Source: Trachythela sp. YZ-2020 (Eukaryota; Cnidaria; Anthozoa; Malacalcyonacea; Clavulariidae). From it: a DNA stretch of 64,000 nucleotides. The stretch lies in assembly GCA_016169945.1 (NCBI GenBank), contig JADLSH010000388.1:5406501-5470500 (forward strand), in the 5' to 3' direction. The notes under the pieces are model-generated. The model was not told where the DNA came from and searched no databases. It saw only the letters and a list, made by a program, of their open reading frames with translations. A program made the translations under genes and the position numbers. Below are positions 58,470-64,000 of the stretch, piece after piece. How positions within the stretch are numbered: position 1 is the first letter of the stretch; each line of letters opens with the position of its first letter.

Positions 58470-60783
58470 CTATGTCAAAGTATCTTCAGATCGAATGTAC
58501 TCCCCAGTATCAGCTTGATGAAAGCACACGATATCTGTAGGATTGGCCCGACGACAATCTTGAGTTGACCTGGCTGCAACACCAAAACCCTTCACATAAA
58601 ATAAATAATGTCATTGATGTTGTCTAAAGTGGCTGAAGAGGAGGAAAGCATTCTGCAATATGTGCAATAGTCTTTAAAGATAAGATATCACGGATATAAT
58701 ATATATAAGATAGTCTGTAAGATCTGGGAAAAGGAGCTGTAGGTCATATGTCTGAAATAAGTTCTAGTTGTTTTAGCAAATATATTCTTGTCAAACGTTC
58801 AGTAGATATGACTGCAGCAACTCTCAGCTTAGCCTGTGTTACACAGAATACTCCCAGCTCTGCATAAGAAGAGTTATATTACTGCCTCTCTTCTGACACT
58901 TGAAGTTTGAAGTAAAACTCAATGGTTGGTACTTTATATTACATTAGAAGTTTAGTTTGGATAAATCCATTCAAATCATCACATAACATTATTTTATTTA
59001 ATTATTATGATTTAATTATTATTATTGACATAGCAAACAATATAATTACCAGTGGCAGATCACTCATTGAGTAAACAACAACCCCCTGATATTGTTCCGT
59101 GTTTTCAGTAATTCTACCCAGGCCTGACTTAGCAACGTGGTTTCCATATAGGAATGACTGCTCAGCACCAGATTTTACCCAAATTTTAAACTAAAACATA
59201 AATATATTGAAAGATAGTTGATGGTTGAATAGTCAGAACAAAATTGTACACATTGATTAAACATCTCACAAATTGATCAATTATTGAATTATGGACTATA
59301 CAATTGTGTCTCAACTATAAAATGGTATACTAAATGACATGATTAATCTTTGTTAAACATGAATAAAACATACAGCATATGACCTTTGTTATTAAATATT
59401 GGTCAGAAAAACGGCTGCCATAACTGGATACTAACCTTCGCATAAGGAGCAAGAAAATCAAGGGCAGTAATATGCAACCGAAATTTGCCAGATTTAGTCA
59501 TCTTGCCGAAACAAGTGCCGAGGGAGACAAGATTTTCTCTGGCAACATTAGTTGCCTTTCTCATTATGTTTTCCCTAAAATTAAATATAATTATTGTCAG
59601 TAATACATGATCAGACAATTTCAATATATGGCTTAGTCACCTTACCTCACATAATATATTCTATCCTTGTGAAGCCTGAAACAGTAGTGGCCATCAGGTC
59701 GTTCAATAAGCAGTTTGAGATTTTCTCCAATACTAGAATAAGAATTAAAATAATCAGTGGCAATGGTCATTGACTTTAATTTTCTGTTCTCATGCTAAAC
59801 CCTCACATTTGTCAAGAGCTTTGACAGGAACAATCTGATAAGCTGATCATGTTTAAATACCCTGTAAGTTCAAATGCTTGTTAGAAACTTTGAAGTTTCA
59901 TGTGAGAATACACAATGCTTAGTAGTAGTAGTAATCTTTATTGACCTTGATCTTCAAGTGTTCATCCATAGATGCATGGCAATCAATATTATAATTTCAT
60001 ATTACTGATGTGATGCAATAAGCCTTGTCAGGGTTCGTGCCGCCATCTTGCCAAGTGGGGTAAATACAATGGTAAAAACATTACCTCATCCCAATGGGAA
60101 TACTTGTCCCAAGGGTCATGCTATTGTTGCTCTTTTGTGTTTGGCCTACTTGGCAAGATGGCGTTGCAAACCTCGAAAAGGCATATTAAAGATTGGATTA
60201 ATCCATTAACTGGCAGTACCCTACCACTGACAAGTAGAATCGTCCGGCATTAGATATGGCACATTGCAACCTAATGGGTTAAAGATTGGAGTCTCCAGTT
60301 GTCACCACTTCGTTTATAAACTTCATTATTTGGACACAAAAAATGTAAACAAAGCAGACACATGCCAATAGACTATACGGCATCTTTAAGCCTTGTTATT
60401 TTTACGGACTATTTGTACTAGCAAAGTATACAACACTGTTTAAATATGAAACTAATAGCGGCTATTTAGACTCTAAGACTTAGAGGAATGAGGAATCCAG
60501 CCCATATTTGGGGTTTGCCGTTTGGGATGGATTCCCCTCTCTAGCCATATGAATCAAAACTATCTGACTTTTGACGCCGGGAATTGTAAGAAATAAAGTT
60601 ACATACTTTAATACCACTACATGAATTTATGAAATAATTTACCCAATACCCACCAATAAACTGAACAAAGTAGCAAACATATAAATTAAACGATGAATCA
60701 AAACTCTAGAAAGGACTAGAAACTTACTATTTGGCCAGCTTTTCAAACACAAGCTTCGTCTCTTCTTCCGTCAACGGTCTCAT
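58470..60783 (-). CDS. NIP7: 60S ribosome subunit biogenesis protein NIP7
   Basis: Five minus-strand exons with consistent phase: 60728-60783, 59646-59732, 59436-59574, 59050-59190 and 58470-58589, giving 180 aa, the length of human NIP7. Landmarks: the start [18 protein letters not shown], the segment [50 protein letters not shown], then the C-terminal PUA domain [39 protein letters not shown] and [17 protein letters not shown]7 is a nucleolar/nuclear factor needed for 27S/pre-60S rRNA processing, binding RNA through its PUA domain. The start follows the family exactly. Its 5' end faces the coiled-coil gene at 61260. An inverted repeat (60031-60175) sits in intron 1. Confidence 0.96.
60031..60175. 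mobile_element. MITE-like inverted repeat in NIP7 intron 1
   Basis: GTTCGTGCCGCCATCTTGCC and GGCAAGATGGCGTTGCAAAC are inverted over about 25 bp, with PyPy mismatches. Centre about 95 bp. Confidence 0.7.
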
Positions 60784-61259
60784 TCTCAAAAAAGGTTTAA
60801 ATATTATATTTTTTCTAACTTTTTCTTGTATTTTGAAAATCTTCACTCCTCAACAGAGCGCCATGTGCAATTACGCGCCCGTGATAATAGTGGTCAGTGA
60901 AACAATTTAAATCCTATTTAATTCCATCACCATGGCAACGCGTTCCGAAACAATATGGCGGACGTAAACAAAGCGATTTTTCCGTCAAGGATCAAAGATC
61001 GATGCTTTTAAGCGATTAAAATTTGAAATATTGCAACAAATGAGAACTCTAGTATATAGCAATGCACGGAATTACTGCTGTAGTAATACGAGCTGCCGAA
61101 AATGTAAAATGTCGTAAAATACGGGCGATTTAATCTCCAGAATTGGACGCCGAACGGTCATAAAACATAGTTGATATATTGTTTCATATAGCCATTGAGC
61201 TATATCTTGATTTATACGGTATTCATGAAAGCTTTTTAGACCGACGCTTATTTTCCAAC
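60784..61259. promoter_or_regulatory. Shared divergent promoter region of NIP7 and the coiled-coil gene
   Basis: The two start codons point away from each other with 476 bp between. No TATA box in a convincing place. GC content is somewhat higher around 60870-60975, which includes CCATGGCAAC, an X-box-like (RFX) half-site, and CAATATGGCGG. This is inference from layout. Confidence 0.5.
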
Positions 61260-63549
61260 ATGAGTTTACCACTGGTGGTTTCGGCAATGAATTTGCATTC
61301 GCTGCAAATTAAAAATATGCGCACTCGATGTATGCAAGAGGGTAAGTTGTGGTTCTTTGGTTTTCTATATATGTGTATTATTTATATCATTAGTAAATGC
61401 GGCGCGTATATTCGTATTATGTATGTTGATAATATGAAATGGATTTAAGTCACGCTGATAACATGGTAGTATATAACAGAATAATACGCATTCCATGCAC
61501 TCCACGCCGGATATATCCGGCGTGGGTTTTAAAATTCGTTGGCGTATTGGCGTGAGATCACTAAAAAAGAAGTGATAAGTGTAACCAGGTTTGTGCCTGA
61601 ATTCATTGTCATATGTATATTCACAGTATAACTCCAAGAATATGATGTTAACAGTATATAAGACATGCCATGTTAGCCATTACAACATGGATTTTGGTCC
61701 CCCAAAATTGAAAATCTCCAATGTTGGCATGAACTATCGTAAATGTCGGCGTATCTCCGGCGTAGAGTTTACATGGAATGCACCCAGATAAATTATTTAT
61801 ACAATATAATTTAATACACAGTAGAAACGAAAGATATTATACTATTTCATTCCTTGTTGACATCATTTCAGCCTATCTTAAAAAACATGGCCTCAACAAA
61901 AATCTTCAGCCCAACCTAACTTCTTCTAAAGCTCGCTTACACAACCGCAAAAGCTCAAAATCGACACGAAAAAAAGTGAAGAAAAAGTCAAGTCGTCTCA
62001 AGGCTGCTGACGAACATGATCCTCGAGCTAAGGAATCGGAAAAAAGCAACGTTTTGTGCAATAAAAACAAACGGAAACAAAACAACGAAGGGTTGACCGC
62101 TCATCGAACGGCCAAAATCCAAACTACAAACAATTCTAAGGACCTAAATGATTCATCTTCTGTGATAATTTGCTCGGTAAGGAAACTCATCTCTTCATAT
62201 TCGACCAAGAACATTTCTACATCGCCACGAAATTTGTGGAAAAACCCAAAGGTCAGTCCAAGACCAAAAACCAGTTCTGGAAAGAAGGCAACCAAGACAT
62301 CGGAGATCAAAATTAAAAGGCAAAGCTGTCCACCGCCATTGTTTCAGCCATCCGAGTCTCCTGCCAACAGAAATGTTAAGTTAAAGAAAGTGTATTATTC
62401 CGAGGCGCAGTCATACATGCTAGCTGGTGTGCCTTCTGTACCGCCGGTTTCACCTCTCAATGGTAAGATAAGAACATCTTGGCCGTATCCATGCATGCTA
62501 CTATACAGTCTACGTATAAAGGCGGATTTCCAGTCCTCGCAGCTCGCTGCGAGTACTCGCACGAATGTCATTCCGTTGCCACCACACGCCGTTTTATGAT
62601 TGGTTTATTATTGCGAGCTCTCGCAGCGAGTAAAAAATTGTTCAAAATTTTGAACTATTTCCCTCGAGCGGCAAAACACTCGCAGAACGTCTGCGAGTAC
62701 TCGCAGCGAGCTGCGAGGAGCTTCGTGCGAGGACTGCACGTAAATCCGCCTTAAGAGCGTCTGTTTCTCAGGCTACAATAATCCCAACCAACCACAGTAA
62801 CAAGTTCGTAACAATAATCACAACCTATTGTTAATTTCTAGACGATTTTGTTGCTCTGGAAATAGTTCCTTGCCTCGCTGATATTAAGGTGGGTTAAATT
62901 GGTCACTATCAAAACTGTTTTTTCCGTAAAAGTATACTTTTCATGCTCTTTGGCAAAGTCTCGGCATAGTAATCGACAGCATGCAAGTAATTTAATCTAC
63001 CGTACACCATTTCTTCTTTTACTTTTTAGAGTCAGCAATTAATCAAATCAAAACTAAGATGCCTAGGTAAGTAAGTAAGTAAATAAATAAGTGGTTGTAA
63101 ACATTTGATGTATATAAACAACAGAGAGAGATCTAGAAAATGTAGTTTTAACTTCTTTGCGTAAGTTACCCTAGGTGTTCATATTTGATTTTCCATTTTC
63201 ACTTAGTAACACAAAGACAAAGAGCAGATGAAAAAATCAGAGAAAAAATCCACAAGGAAGCGAAAAGAAAAGAGAGGGAACATATCGAAAGTTTAAAACA
63301 ACAACGCCGAGCAGAGGTTAGACGATATACGTACGGCCAAAATCCCAATATGCCCTTTATTTATGCCTCTATATTTGATCGAAGTATAGAGTTTTCACAT
63401 ATTCAACAATTTACTTTAATTTTCTTTATTTTCTGTGTCTTCAGATTTATACCTTAAATGAAGTGATGACAGAACATGAAAAGAACAAATTTCTACAATT
63501 CATGAAAGAAAAGAACAATGGCCCTACATCGATATCTCTACACGTTTGA
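61260..63549 (+). CDS. Basic coiled-coil protein, unrecognised
   Basis: Six plus-strand exons join in phase: 61260-61341, 61872-62462, 62842-62888, 63030-63066, 63207-63316 and 63445-63549, giving 323 aa. The large exon 2 encodes a Lys/Ser/Arg-rich, likely disordered region (KKVKKKSSRLKAA), then KVYYSEAQSYMLAGVPSVPP. Exons 4-6 encode a charged alpha helix (RADEKIREKIHKEAKRKERE, LKQQRRAEIYTLNEVMTEHE) typical of coiled coils. No catalytic motif, membrane segment or signal peptide. Start at the first ATG after the divergent promoter. I do not recognise the family; a cytoskeletal, centrosomal or ciliary role would be a guess. A MITE lies in intron 2. Confidence 0.75.
62518..62754. mobile_element. 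MITE with AAGGCGGATTT ends in intron 2, 237 bp
   Basis: AAAGGCGGATTTCCAGTCCTCGCA at the left and TGCGAGGACTGCACGTAAATCCGCCTT at the right are inverted. Further internal GCTCGCTGCGAGTACTCGC units appear in both orientations. Confidence 0.85.
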
Positions 63550-63767
63550 TTCTAAACAGCTAGACTTAGTTATTTCCTAGTATATTTATGCATTTAGTAT
63601 TTAATACAAAGATCCATGAGAGACGGGATAAATAGTAAATATTAATTTCAAACATTATAAATGTGAAGATAAAATTATTATTTAACTATAAAAATGTAAC
63701 ATAATCTTCCTGTAAAACGTAATACGAACATTTTGTAATATGAATCGTGCTGTAAGACTGCAAATCG

Positions 63768-63817
63768 TATATATGTATACGACTATACCATAATGGCGTA
63801 TACGACTATACCATAAT
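63768..63817. repeat. Two-copy tandem repeat (GTATACGACTATACCATAATG)
   Basis: Two adjacent 23-bp copies in the 315-bp gap between convergent gene ends (63549 and 63865). Nothing else is seen there. Confidence 0.85.
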
Positions 63818-63864
63818 GACCTGTAAAGGGTTTTGCCCTAATTTTAGCACTGCTATAGGTTCAC

Positions 63865-63986
63865 CTATTCGGCAGCATCATCGCTCGACTTCGGTTCGTC
63901 ATTCGTCGTCTTTTGCCGTTTTCTTGCTCGGATATCATTAAGCGTTTCTTCAATAGATCGCACATCTTTTTTATTCTCGCTAGGTA
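63865..63986 (-). CDS. Last exon of an unrecognised gene (partial)
   Basis: After an acceptor (TTTTTTGTTTCAG) a minus-strand frame of 40 codons reads KDVRSIEETLNDIRARKRQK and an acidic/Ser tail (SSDDAAE) to a TAG. The basic ARKRQK stretch resembles a nuclear localisation signal at the C-terminus of a nuclear protein. The rest of the gene lies beyond the right edge. The reading is supported by the clean acceptor and frame only. Confidence 0.55.
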
Positions 63987-64000
63987 CTGAAACAAAAAAG

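Overview
This is an intron-rich, AT-rich animal nuclear genome window. The densely split genes with short GT-AG introns, the many small inverted-repeat transposons, the tRNA-derived SINE and the LINE and Penelope-like remnants fit an early-branching aquatic invertebrate. A cnidarian is my best guess, but no single feature proves it. Most genes here are invisible as long ORFs; I rebuilt them by joining exons at splice sites with matching phase.

Left end (1-9 kb): a tandem family of secreted cysteine-rich cationic proteins. One copy is complete (5145-7457, two exons), one has only its last exon in the window (1383-1775), one is a pseudogene split by a 728-bp foldback transposon (2596-3658), and one is a remnant near 8.86-8.95 kb. 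Two blocks of about 3.2 kb (about 0.4-3.6 and 5.7-8.95 kb) are copies of each other, and several transposon insertions can be recognised because the sister block keeps the empty site.

9-18 kb holds repeats only, as far as I can see. 18.0-24.2 kb has two minus-strand genes: RTN4IP1 (mitochondrial oxidoreductase, 8 exons) and a membrane RING-CH (MARCH-type) ubiquitin ligase with an in-frame heptapeptide minisatellite. 27.9-33.7 kb is a complete minus-strand PEX2 (peroxisomal RING ligase, 10 exons). 33.7-40.9 kb is mostly transposon debris. 40.9-45.8 kb is a plus-strand gene for a secreted mosaic protein (WAP domain, VWC-like cysteines, acidic and Ser/Thr-rich tail with Ser-Gly sites); its signal-peptide exon was not found.

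46.7-52.0 kb is a minus-strand mitofusin gene carrying 15 exons to the stop codon, but the exons for the front of the GTPase domain are missing. Just upstream, 52.1-58.2 kb contains a BTB/BACK gene and then a strange patchwork in which short blocks of neighbouring sequences alternate at constant offsets. This looks like a faulty assembly consensus and may explain the missing mitofusin exons. 58.5-60.8 kb is a complete NIP7 (60S ribosome assembly, 180 aa), divergent from an unrecognised basic coiled-coil protein gene (61.3-63.5 kb). The window ends in the last exon of another minus-strand gene.

The recognisable genes are housekeeping functions (mitochondrion, peroxisome, ubiquitin, ribosome assembly) and do not form one pathway. 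The accessory interest lies in the cysteine-rich family, the WAP/VWC mosaic protein and the BTB patchwork.
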